Assembly: GCA_910587865.1 (NCBI GenBank)
Contig: CAJUNX010000010.1
Span: forward strand, 1-64,000
Length of the DNA: 64,000 bases
DNA from: an uncultured Roseburia sp.
GTDB lineage: Bacteria > Bacillota > Clostridia > Lachnospirales > Lachnospiraceae
Reading direction: 5' to 3'
The notes under the pieces are model-generated. The model was not told the DNA's origin, did not search any database, and worked only from the letters and a program-made list of their open reading frames with translations. Shown piece after piece: positions 33,776 through 42,684 of the stretch. Positions within the stretch are counted from its first letter, which is position 1. Each line of letters opens with the position of its first letter. A program made the position numbers and the translations under genes.

Positions 33776-34711
33776 ATGGAACAGAACTCAGACTCACTGC
33801 TGGAAATTCACGATCTCTCCGTCTCTTTCCGCATGTATGATCACGGCATGACACAGACCGATCTGTGCGTCATCCGGGATCTGCATCTGACGGTATTCCC
33901 GGGCGAGATCGTCGCGGTCGCCGGCTCCTCCGGCTCCGGGAAAAGCCTTTTGGCATCCGCGATCTTAGGTATCCTGCCGGACAATGCCACAGTGCACGGC
34001 CATCTGCATTATAAAGGGGAAGAACTGACCGCCTGCCGGCAAAAGCAACTGCGCGGAACCGAAATCGCTCTCGTGCCGCAGTCCGTCACTTACTTCGATC
34101 CTCTGATGAAGATCGGCGCCCAGGCGGACGGCCATAAAAAACCGCGCCCGATCAGACGGCGCAGAGAGCTGTTTTCCCGTCTGGGCCTGCCGGAGCACAC
34201 AGAGCGTCTCTATCCGTTTGAGCTCTCTGGCGGCATGGCAAGACGCGTTCTCCTATCCACCGCCCTGCTCACGGACGCGTCGCTCATCATCGCAGACGAG
34301 CCGACCCCGGGAATGAGCACGGATCAGGCGGTCGAAGCGCTGACCGCATTCCGGGAACTGACGGATCAGGGACGTGCCGTTCTTCTCATCACACACGACA
34401 TCGACCTGGCGTTTGCCTTTGCCGACCGGATTGCCGTATTTTATGCCGGAACCACCGTGGAGACGGCGCCTGCCTCTGATTTTGCGCAGGGGCCGGACGC
34501 GCTGCGCCATCCGTATTCAAAGGCTCTCTGGCGTGCGCTGCCGCAGAACGGCTTTACCCCGATCGCGGGTTTTCAGCCCGGGGCGGACAGCCTGCCGCAT
34601 GGCTGCCTGTTTGCGCCGCGCTGTCCATCTAGAACAAAACAATGTGAAAAAGAAATGCCGCCGGTTCGATATGTCCGCGGCGGCGAAGTGAGGTGTTATT
34701 ATGGCGCTTGA
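33776..34711 (+). CDS. ABC transporter ATP-binding protein, NikD/DppD type
   Basis: 311 residues from the ATG at 33776, five bases after GGAGG; the ATG at 33746 overlaps the permease stop and lacks its own ribosome binding site. Walker A GSSGSGKS, signature ELSGGMARRVL, Walker B LIIADEPTP, and switch His in LLITHDID. The C-terminal GCLFAPRCP with the following Cys is the oligopeptide/nickel-type extension. Energises import with the following ATPase. Confidence 0.93.
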   Translation: MEQNSDSLLEIHDLSVSFRMYDHGMTQTDLCVIRDLHLTVFPGEIVAVAGSSGSGKSLLASAILGILPDNATVHGHLHYKGEELTACRQKQLRGTEIALVPQSVTYFDPLMKIGAQADGHKKPRPIRRRRELFSRLGLPEHTERLYPFELSGGMARRVLLSTALLTDASLIIADEPTPGMSTDQAVEALTAFRELTDQGRAVLLITHDIDLAFAFADRIAVFYAGTTVETAPASDFAQGPDALRHPYSKALWRALPQNGFTPIAGFQPGADSLPHGCLFAPRCPSRTKQCEKEMPPVRYVRGGEVRCYYGA

Positions 34712-35297
34712 AGCAAACGATATTTTTTTCCGCTACGACAGAAAAGGGCCATGGATTCTGGAACACTACTCTTTTCGCATAGAGCGCGGGGAACGCGTCG
34801 CGCTCCTCGCCCCGAGCGGTTCCGGAAAAACGACGCTCGCCATGCTTCTCGCCGGCTGGCGGACGCCGGCCCGGGGGCGGATTCTGCTGGACGGGCATCC
34901 CCTGCCGGAAGCGGGCGTCTGCCCTGTCCGGTTTATCTGCCAGCACCCCGAGACCGCTGTCAATCCCCGCTGGAGACTCGGACGCACGCTCGCGGAGGGC
35001 GGTCCGGTGCGGGATGAGCTTCTTGATGCCCTCGGCATCGAACACGCCTGGCTTTCGCGTTTCCCCGCGGAATTGTCCGGGGGTGAATTACAGCGCTTCT
35101 GCGTGGCGCGGGCGCTCACCCGCGGCGCGGACTACCTGATCTGCGATGAGATCAGCGCCATGCTCGACGTGATCACACAGGCGCAGATCTGGAATGTCAT
35201 CCTCGCGGAAGCAAAAAAACAGTCGTCGGGCGTTCTTATGATCACACACAACCGCCATCTCGCAGCGCGGATTGCAGACCGCATCGAAACGCTCTGA
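34701..35297 (+). CDS. ABC transporter ATP-binding protein, NikE-like, short
   Basis: 198 residues, overlapping the previous gene by 11 bases. Walker A APSGSGKT, signature ELSGGELQRFCVARAL, Walker B YLICDEISAML, switch His in LMITHNRH. At 198 residues it is shorter than usual NikE/DppF (about 250-320) because it lacks the C-terminal oligopeptide extension. All nucleotide-binding motifs are present, so it should still be active as the second ATPase of the importer. Ends the five-gene operon; the rhamnosidase gene converges on it with a 14-base gap. Confidence 0.9.
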   Translation: MALEANDIFFRYDRKGPWILEHYSFRIERGERVALLAPSGSGKTTLAMLLAGWRTPARGRILLDGHPLPEAGVCPVRFICQHPETAVNPRWRLGRTLAEGGPVRDELLDALGIEHAWLSRFPAELSGGELQRFCVARALTRGADYLICDEISAMLDVITQAQIWNVILAEAKKQSSGVLMITHNRHLAARIADRIETL

Positions 35298-35311
35298 CCG
35301 GCGCGTCTTAT

Positions 35312-38161
35312 TTACAGATCCATGATCATCTCCGGAACCTGATCCGGCAGGATCGGATGTGCGCAAAGCAGCTCATGAAGACGCGCGACATCCTCCTCTG
35401 TCACCGGAATCATCTGCTCCTGCGCCAGTGCGGCCAGCGGCACATTCTCCACCCGCGCCATCGGAAGACGTGCAAGCTTCGGCTCCGCAGCGGTCAGTTC
35501 CTTCCAGACCGCCTCGTCGGCAAAAAGCTCTCCCACCGTCATCTGCGCGCTGTAGCAGCGGTTGTAAGGCTTTACGGGCCGATAGCGGAAGACGTATGTG
35601 CCGGCGTCAAGCTCAAATGCCGCGCAGCCCTCTTCCATACTCACGCCGAATACCGGTTTCCCGTTTACCGTGATCCCGTCCGCCGGCGCGTCGGGAAGCA
35701 GCGCATGCGCGCTTCCGCCAAAAGGCACGGTCAGCGTTAATTCAAGCGTGCCCTCCCCGATTTTATAGCTGCTCTCATAAAGCCCGAGCGGGGAGTCATA
35801 CCGCACCTTCGCCCCGGACATCCGGTAATCCGGCATCGGTTTCCACAGGATCCGCGCAAATCCGGGCAGATCCTCCACGGGACTGATCCCGCCGATATAG
35901 CGGTACATCCACTCCACGATCGCGCCGTAGGAATAATGGTTCAGCGAATTCATGCCCTCCGGGTTGATCGTGCCATCCGGCAGAATCGAATTCCAGCGCT
36001 CCCAGATCGTCGTTGCGCCCATACGCACCGGGTAGAGCCAGCCCGGACAGTCCTCGTTTAGCAGAAGCTGATACGCCAGTTCATTGTATCCGCATTCCGA
36101 GAGCACTTTACAGATGTAAGGAGTTCCGACAAAGCCGGTCATCAGCTTTCCGCCGTCCTTTTTGATCTTCGCGCACAGATCCTCCGCCACACGCGCTTTG
36201 TGCTCATCCGGCACAAACCCGAACGCCAGCGCGATCACATACGCGGTCTGCGTGCCGATTGCAAGTCTGCCGTTTGGTGTGAAATACTCGTCCCGGATCG
36301 CGCCGCGCACCTTCTGCGCCATCTTCTCATAATAAACCGCGTCGTCCGTCTTTCCAAGCACAGCCGCAGCCTTCGCGGTCAGCATCGCCGACAGATAATA
36401 GTAAGCGGATGCGACGTAATACGGGTCGGTCGCTCCGGTCGGAAGCCGCGGATCGCTGTTGTCTAAGGCCAGCCAGTCCCCGAAATGGAAACCGGTCTGC
36501 CAGAGCCCGCGCCCGCCGTTTTCCTCGTCCTGCCGGTGGATATAGTCGATCCACAGCTTCATTGACGGATACTGCTGCCGTAAAATCTCCGCATCGCCGC
36601 TGAACACATAGGTGTTCCAGGGAATCACCGTGGCCGCGTCCGCCCAGGCCGCCGAGCCGCCCGGCCCCATGTGAAACGACGGAATCACCATCGGGACACA
36701 GCCGTCATATTTTTCCTGCTCCTTTAACATGTCATAGCCGTATTTGGAATAAAACGGAAAGACTTCCATGTTAAACGCCGCCGTGCCGGAAAAGACCTGC
36801 GCGTCCCCGGTCCATCCCATCCGCTCATCGCGCTGCGGACAATCTGACGGAACGTCGACAAAATTGCCCTTCTGCCCCCAAAGCGCGTTTAAAAACAGCC
36901 GGTTCACCAGCGGATTCGACGTCTCGATAAAACCCGTCTGCTCCATGTCCGAATAGATCACCTCGCCGGTAAAATCCGAAAGCGCCGGCTCACCGGTAAA
37001 GCCCTCAAGTTTCGCATAGCGGAATCCGTAGTAGGTCAGATGCGGGCGCACGACGCACTCGTTTCCGTCCGCGATATAGGTAAATTCCGCCTTCGCCTGT
37101 CTCAGATTTTCCCGGTAGAAATTCCCGTTCTGCAGTACCTCGCCGTACTGTATGTATAGTTTCGTCCCGGCCGCCTCCCGGCAGGTAAACGAAACCCATC
37201 CGACCATATTCTGGCCCATATCAAGCACCGTCTCGCCTGCGGGCGTGTGCAGGATCCGCTTCGGCCGTATCGTCTCTTTGATCACGACCGGCAGACTGCG
37301 CCGCGCCGAGAGTTTTTCTTTTTTATAAGAAAGAATCTCCACGCCGTACGCCTCATCCGCCTGGTATGAGGCGTCGTACACTTCCCCGTGGTAAATCTCC
37401 GCATAACGGATCTTTGTCTGGCGCGCCTTCCAGGACGCATCCGTCGTCACCGTCTCCGCACGCCCGTCCTCAAAGATGAGTTCCAGGTGTAAAAACGCCG
37501 CCTTTTTCTCCCCGTAGATCTTATTCTTTCCCTGAAAACCGAACACACCGCTGTACCAGCCCGGCGCCACGATCATTTCCAGCTCCTGCTCTCCCCCGGC
37601 CAGCAGATCCGTCACGTCAAATGTCATCACCTGCTGCCAGGAGTCATAATCATTGCTGTACGGTGTAAGGTACTCCTCCCCGGCCTTCTTTCCGCCGATC
37701 CGCAGTTCGAATATGCCGAGCGCCGTCGCGTATGCGCGCGCCCGCACCACCCTTCCGGTTACCGCAATCCGCGTGAAAAAGCTCACGACATCCGGCTCGT
37801 TCGCCGCGCAGGCGATAAACTCCCCGGACAGACCGTTTACCTCCGCAGGCGTCTCAAAATATGCCGCCGCACTCCGTGCACTGTCACCGTCATCCGCCTG
37901 CACCGTCACGTCCCAGTAATACCGCGTCGCCGGCAAAAGCTTAACCTCCTCTGGCAGACGGTACGCGAGACCGTTTACCTCCGCCGTCATGCCGCTGTCA
38001 AAGACCGGATCCGAAAGATCCTCATTGCGTGACACACGAATTTCCGCAGTCTTCTGCCGCTTTCCGGTGCTCTCCGCAGCCACGTAGGAAAAGACCGGCT
38101 GCCCCATCGCAAATCCGACCGGATTTGTGATATGATTTACCTTTAATTTTTCGATTCTCAT
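35312..38161 (-). CDS. Alpha-L-rhamnosidase (GH78)
   Basis: 949 residues from the ATG at 38161 (MRIEKLKVNHITNPVGF), nine bases after GGAAGG; the frame extends upstream but without a start signal. No signal peptide, so cytoplasmic. The N-terminal fibronectin-like and carbohydrate-binding domains (FFTRIAVTGRVVRARAYATA) precede the catalytic (alpha/alpha)6 barrel, with the GH78 hallmark CPQRDERMGWTGDAQVFSG, and a C-terminal beta domain. Releases rhamnose from plant glycosides or polysaccharides. About 50 unusual residues follow the usual GH78 end. No transporter for the product is next to it. Confidence 0.95.
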   Translation of the reverse strand: MRIEKLKVNHITNPVGFAMGQPVFSYVAAESTGKRQKTAEIRVSRNEDLSDPVFDSGMTAEVNGLAYRLPEEVKLLPATRYYWDVTVQADDGDSARSAAAYFETPAEVNGLSGEFIACAANEPDVVSFFTRIAVTGRVVRARAYATALGIFELRIGGKKAGEEYLTPYSNDYDSWQQVMTFDVTDLLAGGEQELEMIVAPGWYSGVFGFQGKNKIYGEKKAAFLHLELIFEDGRAETVTTDASWKARQTKIRYAEIYHGEVYDASYQADEAYGVEILSYKKEKLSARRSLPVVIKETIRPKRILHTPAGETVLDMGQNMVGWVSFTCREAAGTKLYIQYGEVLQNGNFYRENLRQAKAEFTYIADGNECVVRPHLTYYGFRYAKLEGFTGEPALSDFTGEVIYSDMEQTGFIETSNPLVNRLFLNALWGQKGNFVDVPSDCPQRDERMGWTGDAQVFSGTAAFNMEVFPFYSKYGYDMLKEQEKYDGCVPMVIPSFHMGPGGSAAWADAATVIPWNTYVFSGDAEILRQQYPSMKLWIDYIHRQDEENGGRGLWQTGFHFGDWLALDNSDPRLPTGATDPYYVASAYYYLSAMLTAKAAAVLGKTDDAVYYEKMAQKVRGAIRDEYFTPNGRLAIGTQTAYVIALAFGFVPDEHKARVAEDLCAKIKKDGGKLMTGFVGTPYICKVLSECGYNELAYQLLLNEDCPGWLYPVRMGATTIWERWNSILPDGTINPEGMNSLNHYSYGAIVEWMYRYIGGISPVEDLPGFARILWKPMPDYRMSGAKVRYDSPLGLYESSYKIGEGTLELTLTVPFGGSAHALLPDAPADGITVNGKPVFGVSMEEGCAAFELDAGTYVFRYRPVKPYNRCYSAQMTVGELFADEAVWKELTAAEPKLARLPMARVENVPLAALAQEQMIPVTEEDVARLHELLCAHPILPDQVPEMIMDL

Positions 38162-38399
38162 GATACGATACCTTCCTTTCACTCCGTTTATTTTAACAGT
38201 TTTTCGGGAGGTACGTCTTCTATTATTCCGATCAGTTCTTGCATTTTTATGACATCTTCGCGTTTTCCGGAAACCACGTTTTTTGCCGCTAGTGTGCATT
38301 GCCGGCTGTCAAAATGCTGGCATTTGTCTGTCGGAACGCTGACATCCGCCCACCAGACACTGACATCACTACGCCCGCCAAAGCGCCGCAGGATTTGCT
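38162..38399. other. Spacer between rhamnosidase and PHP genes
   Basis: Divergent intergenic region. A 72-codon minus-strand frame (38188-38406) ending ELIGIIEDVPPEKLLK crosses it but has no clear ribosome binding site. No inverted repeat or conserved site was noticed apart from the PHP promoter. Confidence 0.4.
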
Positions 38400-38428
38400 T
38401 TGACAATTCCGCAAAACCGGGTTATCAT
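38400..38428 (+). promoter_or_regulatory. Promoter of the PHP gene
   Basis: TTGACA (38400-38405), 17-base spacer, TATCAT (38423-38428), about 54 bases before the ATG. Confidence 0.65.
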
Positions 38429-38481
38429 AATTACGTTCTGAACGAATGAATCGAAAATGACTGACAGAAATGAGGAGAAGC

Positions 38482-39357
38482 ATGAAACAGACATATGTAG
38501 ATCTACACGTACATTCAACCGAATCCGACGGCACCTTCACCCCCGAAGAGCTCGTCGCCGCCGCAAAAGAAGCCGGACTCTGCGCGTTTGCGCTGACCGA
38601 CCACGATACGACCGCCGGGATCGCAGCCGCCGCGGCCGCTGCCAAAGAAGCCGGCATCACGCTCGTGCCCGGCATCGAGCTCTCCACGGAATATGCCATC
38701 CCGTCCGAAAACGAACAGACGCGGGAAATTCACGTCGTGGGACTCTTCATCGATCCGGACAATCCGAAACTTGCGGCAAAGACGAAGGAATTCCGCGACT
38801 GCCGCGATAACCGGAACGAAAAAATGCTGGAAGCGCTGCGCGGCAGGGGTTTTTCCATCACAATGGAAGCGCTGAGGGCTGAAAACCCGGACAGCGTGAT
38901 CACACGCGCCAACATCGCGCGCTTTCTGTTTTCGCACGGTCAGCTGACCAGCGTCCGGGAAGCCTTCGAGAAATACATCGGCGACGGATGCTGCTGCTAT
39001 GTCGGCCGGTTTAAAATCTCGCCGATGGAAGCGGTACATCTGATCCATGAGGCCGGCGGGATCGCGATCCTGGCACATCCGATGCTCTACCACATGAATC
39101 CCGCTCAGATCCAGCAGCTGATCGACGATATGAAAACCGCCGGATTAGACGGCATCGAGGCACTCTACTCCACCTACACGCCGGACGATGAGCGGCTGAT
39201 AAAGGATCTCGCCGTCAGAAATCATCTGCTGATCAGCGGGGGATCCGACTTCCACGGCACGACAAAGCCCGCGATCCGGCTCGGCGTCGGAAAAGGAAAT
39301 CTGCGCATTCCCGCCTCCGTGCTGGACGCGCTCACCGAAAAAGCCGGACAAAAATAA
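38482..39357 (+). CDS. PHP-domain phosphoesterase (YciV/TrpH, RNase AM type)
   Basis: 291 residues from the ATG at 38482, four bases after GAGGAG. Metal-binding motifs of PHP enzymes are in order: DLHVHSTESDGTFTPEEL (first), FALTDHDTTAGI (second), LVPGIELSTEY, IAILAHPMLY, and the C-terminal SGGSDFHG. This arrangement matches the YciV/RNase AM group, which acts as a 5'-nucleotidase on 3',5'-bisphosphates or trims RNA 5' ends. Substrate in this organism is not known. It has its own promoter and a shared convergent hairpin at its end. Confidence 0.92.
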   Translation: MKQTYVDLHVHSTESDGTFTPEELVAAAKEAGLCAFALTDHDTTAGIAAAAAAAKEAGITLVPGIELSTEYAIPSENEQTREIHVVGLFIDPDNPKLAAKTKEFRDCRDNRNEKMLEALRGRGFSITMEALRAENPDSVITRANIARFLFSHGQLTSVREAFEKYIGDGCCCYVGRFKISPMEAVHLIHEAGGIAILAHPMLYHMNPAQIQQLIDDMKTAGLDGIEALYSTYTPDDERLIKDLAVRNHLLISGGSDFHGTTKPAIRLGVGKGNLRIPASVLDALTEKAGQK

Positions 39358-39381
39358 GCCGGATCCGCCTCTGTCACACAC

Positions 39382-39432
39382 GGTTCGAAGGCGCTGACCG
39401 GCACTTTTACAGCCGGCCAGCGCCTCCGAACC
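39382..39432. other. Imperfect hairpin between convergent PHP and HAD genes
   Basis: GGTTCG...GGCGCTG..CGGC pairs with GCCG..CAGCGCC..CGAACC, an almost continuous stem across 39382-39432. It overlaps the last eight codons of the HAD gene. There is no T-run on either side, so it is not a standard terminator. Confidence 0.5.
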
Positions 39433-40456
39433 GCCGGATCACCTCCGCGACACCGTCGTGGTTGTGATCTGCTTTTGTCACATAATCCGCCGCCGATCTG
39501 ACCTCCGGCGTCCCGTTTCGCATGGCGACGCCGATCTGCGCGGCCCGGATCATCGGCAGATCATTTTCCTCATCTCCCACCGCCACGGTAAGCGGCCCGC
39601 CTGACGCGCCGCCTGTCCGGGCGGATTCGCGCCGATCTCCCTTCACCGCGGCTTTCCCGCACACAGCGGCGCCGGCAGTCTGACGCGGCCCGCCTGACGC
39701 ACCGCCTGTCCGGGCGGGTTCCCGCTGATCTCCCTTCTCCCCGGCATTTCCGCACACAGCGGCAACGGCAGTCTGCGGCAGACAGCCGGTCTCTCTGCAC
39801 GCCGGATCCTCCTCCCCGATCACACGCCCCAGGTATGTGACGGCGCTTCCCTTATCGACACCCCACGGGCAGTACTCCAGATATTCCGGGCTGGAGAAGA
39901 CGCTGCTGCATCTTCCCTGCTCCCACGCGAGATGCTCCCTGCGGAAACGCACCAGCCGCTCTCTTTCCCCCGGCGCGATCAGCATCACCTTCTGCGGTCC
40001 GGCCGCAGCGCCGCGGGCCGGATGCGCTTTTATGTACGCCGCAATATGGTCCGTCACCACGCCTTCCATCCGATTATGCCTGCAGTACCGCGCAAGCTCC
40101 GGCGCGTAACGCGCGGCAAGCACCTTCCCGCCGCAGAAGGTCTGTGCATAGATTCCGGCCGCCTTTGCCTCGTCAAACAGGTACTGGATCACCTCAGGCG
40201 TCACTTCACGGCGCACCATCACGCGGTCCGCCGCACAGTCATAGATCAGTGCGCCGTTAAAGGCCGCGATATAGCCTCCCCTCTCCTTTAAAGAAAGCTC
40301 CTGTGCAAAAGAAGTCACGCTCTCGACGGCTCGCCCGGTTGTTAAGACCAGGCGCCCGCCCGCAGCGAACAGCTCCGCGGCCGCCTGACGGTTTCCCTCC
40401 GAGATCGTCTTATCGTCCGACAGGAGCGTCCCGTCCAGGTCCGTAAACAGTATCAT
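39407..40456 (-). CDS. Cof-type HAD hydrolase with a duplicated insert
   Basis: 349 residues from the ATG at 40456, seven bases after GGAGG. HAD motifs: FTDLDGTLL (nucleophile), LVLTTGR, Lys in the WGVDKGSAV block, and VAVGDEENDLPMI (metal-binding). The cap domain is of the Cof/YidA type, so the enzyme probably dephosphorylates sugar phosphates or nucleotides. Between the Lys region and the final motif, residues about 217-288 form an insert with two copies of a 31-residue unit (VCGNAGEKGDQREPARTGG and VCGKAAVKGDRRESARTGG). Family members lack this and are near 270-280 residues. It lies 49 bases downstream of the polyphosphate kinase gene. Confidence 0.9.
   Translation of the reverse strand: MILFTDLDGTLLSDDKTISEGNRQAAAELFAAGGRLVLTTGRAVESVTSFAQELSLKERGGYIAAFNGALIYDCAADRVMVRREVTPEVIQYLFDEAKAAGIYAQTFCGGKVLAARYAPELARYCRHNRMEGVVTDHIAAYIKAHPARGAAAGPQKVMLIAPGERERLVRFRREHLAWEQGRCSSVFSSPEYLEYCPWGVDKGSAVTYLGRVIGEEDPACRETGCLPQTAVAAVCGNAGEKGDQREPARTGGASGGPRQTAGAAVCGKAAVKGDRRESARTGGASGGPLTVAVGDEENDLPMIRAAQIGVAMRNGTPEVRSAADYVTKADHNHDGVAEVIRRFGGAGRL
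39592..39777. repeat. 93-bp tandem duplication inside the HAD gene
   Basis: Two adjacent 93-bp units (39592-39684 and 39685-39777) beginning GCGGCCCGCCTGACGC. In frame (31 codons each), about 10 mismatches by eye. Confidence 0.8.
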
Positions 40457-40505
40457 CCTTTTCCCTCCCATGCAGCACATTGCAGAAAATACCGGAAGCA
40501 GGCAG

Positions 40506-42659
40506 TTATTCTATGGGTTCCGCGGGGATAAAGACGCGCTCCCTGTAAACATTATCTTCCTTCGGAAGCGCCTCGCCGGCCTCCGCACAGAACTGCTCCT
40601 GGGAATTGACCAGCGTCTTTCCGCGTTTGTCGATCTTTTCGTAGGAGCCGTCCGGCATGAGGACATGCGCCTTCACATTGTCCAGAAGCTCCACCTTTAA
40701 GATGTGCTTCACCTGCTCCCTGATCCCCTCGTCGAGCACCGGGAAAAGGATCTCCACGCGGCGGTCGAGATTTCTGGGCATCCAGTCCGCGCTTCCCATA
40801 TAGACCTCCTCGTCGCCGTCGTTTAAGAAGAAAAAGATACGGCTGTGCTCCAGGAAATTGCCGACGATGGAGCGCACCTCGATATTCTCGCTGATCCCCG
40901 GGATTCCGACCTTCAGACAGCAGATGCCGCGGATGATCAGCTGAATCTTCACCCCGGCCGCGGATGCCGCGTACAGCGCCGCGATGATCCCCTCGTCGCA
41001 CAGCGAATTCATCTTCGCCACGATCCGCGCCGGCTTTCCCTCTCTCGCATGCTTCATCTCGCGCTCGATTAAACGCATGAACTTCGTGCGCAGCCAGATC
41101 GGCGCCAGGGAGAGCTCGTTCCAGCTGAGCGGCTCCGAGTAGCCGGAAAGCATGTTAAACACGGCCGTCGCATCCTCGCCGATCGCCTCGTGGCAGGTAA
41201 AGATCCCGCAGTCCGTGTAGAGCTTTGCGGTGGAATCGTTATAATTTCCCGTGCCGAGATGCACATAACGGCGGATTCCCTCTTCCTCGCGGCGCACGAC
41301 AAGCGCGATCTTGCTGTGTGTCTTTAAGCCCACAAGGCCATAGATCACGTGACACCCCGCCTGCTCTAACTTCTTGGCCCAGACGATGTTGTTCTCCTCG
41401 TCAAACCGCGCCTTAAGCTCCACGAGCACGGACACCTGCTTGCCGTTTTCCGCGGCTTTTGCGAGCGCGGCGATAATCGGCGAATTTCCGCTGACGCGGT
41501 AGAGCGTCTGCTTGATGGCAAGCACATCCGGATCCGACGCCGCCTGACGTATAAAATTCACGACCGGGTCAAATGTCTGGTACGGATGGTGCAGCAGAAT
41601 ATCGCCTTTCTGAATCGCCTCGAAAATATTTCCTCCCGGTTCGATCCCAGGCACACGCTGCGGCGTGTAGGGCTGGTAGCGCAGATGGTCACAGCCGGCC
41701 AGGCCGTACATCTTCATCAGAAACGTCAGGTCGAGCGGGCCCGAGATCTTAAAGATATCCTCCTCCGCCACCTTCAGCTCATCCTTTAAAAAGCGCAGCA
41801 GCTTTTTGTCGATCGCCGACTCCACCTCAAGGCGGATCACCTCGCCCCACTGCCGCTTCTTTAACTGCTTCTGAATCTCCTTTAACAGGTCCGCAGCCTC
41901 ATCCTCGTCGATCGTGAGATCCGCGTTTCTCATGATCCGGTACGGATGCGCACAGAGCACGTGGTAGCTTAAAAACAGCTTGTCGATATTTTTCTCGATA
42001 ATCTGCTCAAGCAGGATAAAATACTTTGCCTCCGGCAGATCCGCGTCCTCCCCGTCCGGCGGGATCTCCACCAGCCGCGGCAGACCTCCCGGCACCTGCA
42101 CGGTCGCAAACTCGACGACCTCCCGGTTGGATTTTTTATTCTTATGCGAGAGCAGGGCCGCGATGTTTAACGTCTTATTGCGGATCAGCGGAAACGGTCT
42201 TGACGCATCCACCGCCATGGGGGTTAACACCGGATAAACGCTCTCCTCAAAGTAGCGGTCCACATAGTCCTTCTGCTTTTCGGTCAGATCCTCAAACTTC
42301 TCCACGATGTGGATATGGTTTGCGTCCAGAAGCGGGACCAGCGAACGGTTGTACGTACTGTACTGCGTTTCCACCAGCTCACGTGTCTTTACGTTAATCT
42401 CCGCCAGCTGCTCCGTGGCCGTCATTCCCGCGATATCCAGCTTGCGGTAATCCGCATAGACCATATCCTTTAAGGAAGCGACGCGCACCATAAAAAATTC
42501 ATCCAGATTCGAGGATGTGATGCTCACGAATTTCAGACGCTCCAAAAGCGGGATGCTTTTATCCCTCGCCTCATTTAGTACCCTGGCGTTAAACTTTAAC
42601 CAGCTAAGCTCCCGGTTCTCAAAATATTCCGGGAGATGAAACTCTTTTTTCTTTTCCAC
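40506..42659 (-). CDS. ppk: Polyphosphate kinase 1
   Basis: 717 residues from a GTG at 42659, eight bases after GGAGG; the longer frame to 42710 would overlap the Ppx gene and lacks such a site. Makes polyphosphate from ATP. The N-terminal FENRELSWLKFNARVLNEA, the phospho-His region VHLGTGNYNDSTA and the C-terminal MPRNLDRRVEILFPV with a second catalytic His region are all intact. Follows the Ppx/GppA gene by 25 bases, so synthesis and breakdown enzymes are made together. Confidence 0.95.
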   Translation of the reverse strand: MEKKKEFHLPEYFENRELSWLKFNARVLNEARDKSIPLLERLKFVSITSSNLDEFFMVRVASLKDMVYADYRKLDIAGMTATEQLAEINVKTRELVETQYSTYNRSLVPLLDANHIHIVEKFEDLTEKQKDYVDRYFEESVYPVLTPMAVDASRPFPLIRNKTLNIAALLSHKNKKSNREVVEFATVQVPGGLPRLVEIPPDGEDADLPEAKYFILLEQIIEKNIDKLFLSYHVLCAHPYRIMRNADLTIDEDEAADLLKEIQKQLKKRQWGEVIRLEVESAIDKKLLRFLKDELKVAEEDIFKISGPLDLTFLMKMYGLAGCDHLRYQPYTPQRVPGIEPGGNIFEAIQKGDILLHHPYQTFDPVVNFIRQAASDPDVLAIKQTLYRVSGNSPIIAALAKAAENGKQVSVLVELKARFDEENNIVWAKKLEQAGCHVIYGLVGLKTHSKIALVVRREEEGIRRYVHLGTGNYNDSTAKLYTDCGIFTCHEAIGEDATAVFNMLSGYSEPLSWNELSLAPIWLRTKFMRLIEREMKHAREGKPARIVAKMNSLCDEGIIAALYAASAAGVKIQLIIRGICCLKVGIPGISENIEVRSIVGNFLEHSRIFFFLNDGDEEVYMGSADWMPRNLDRRVEILFPVLDEGIREQVKHILKVELLDNVKAHVLMPDGSYEKIDKRGKTLVNSQEQFCAEAGEALPKEDNVYRERVFIPAEPIE

Positions 42660-42684
42660 AGCAGCTACCTCCGTATCCTTTCTG

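Noticed and set aside
38188..38406. 72-codon minus-strand ORF ending ELIGIIEDVPPEKLLK
   Set aside because: The end resembles small antitoxin-like proteins, but there is no clear ribosome binding site and it overlaps the divergent PHP promoter.
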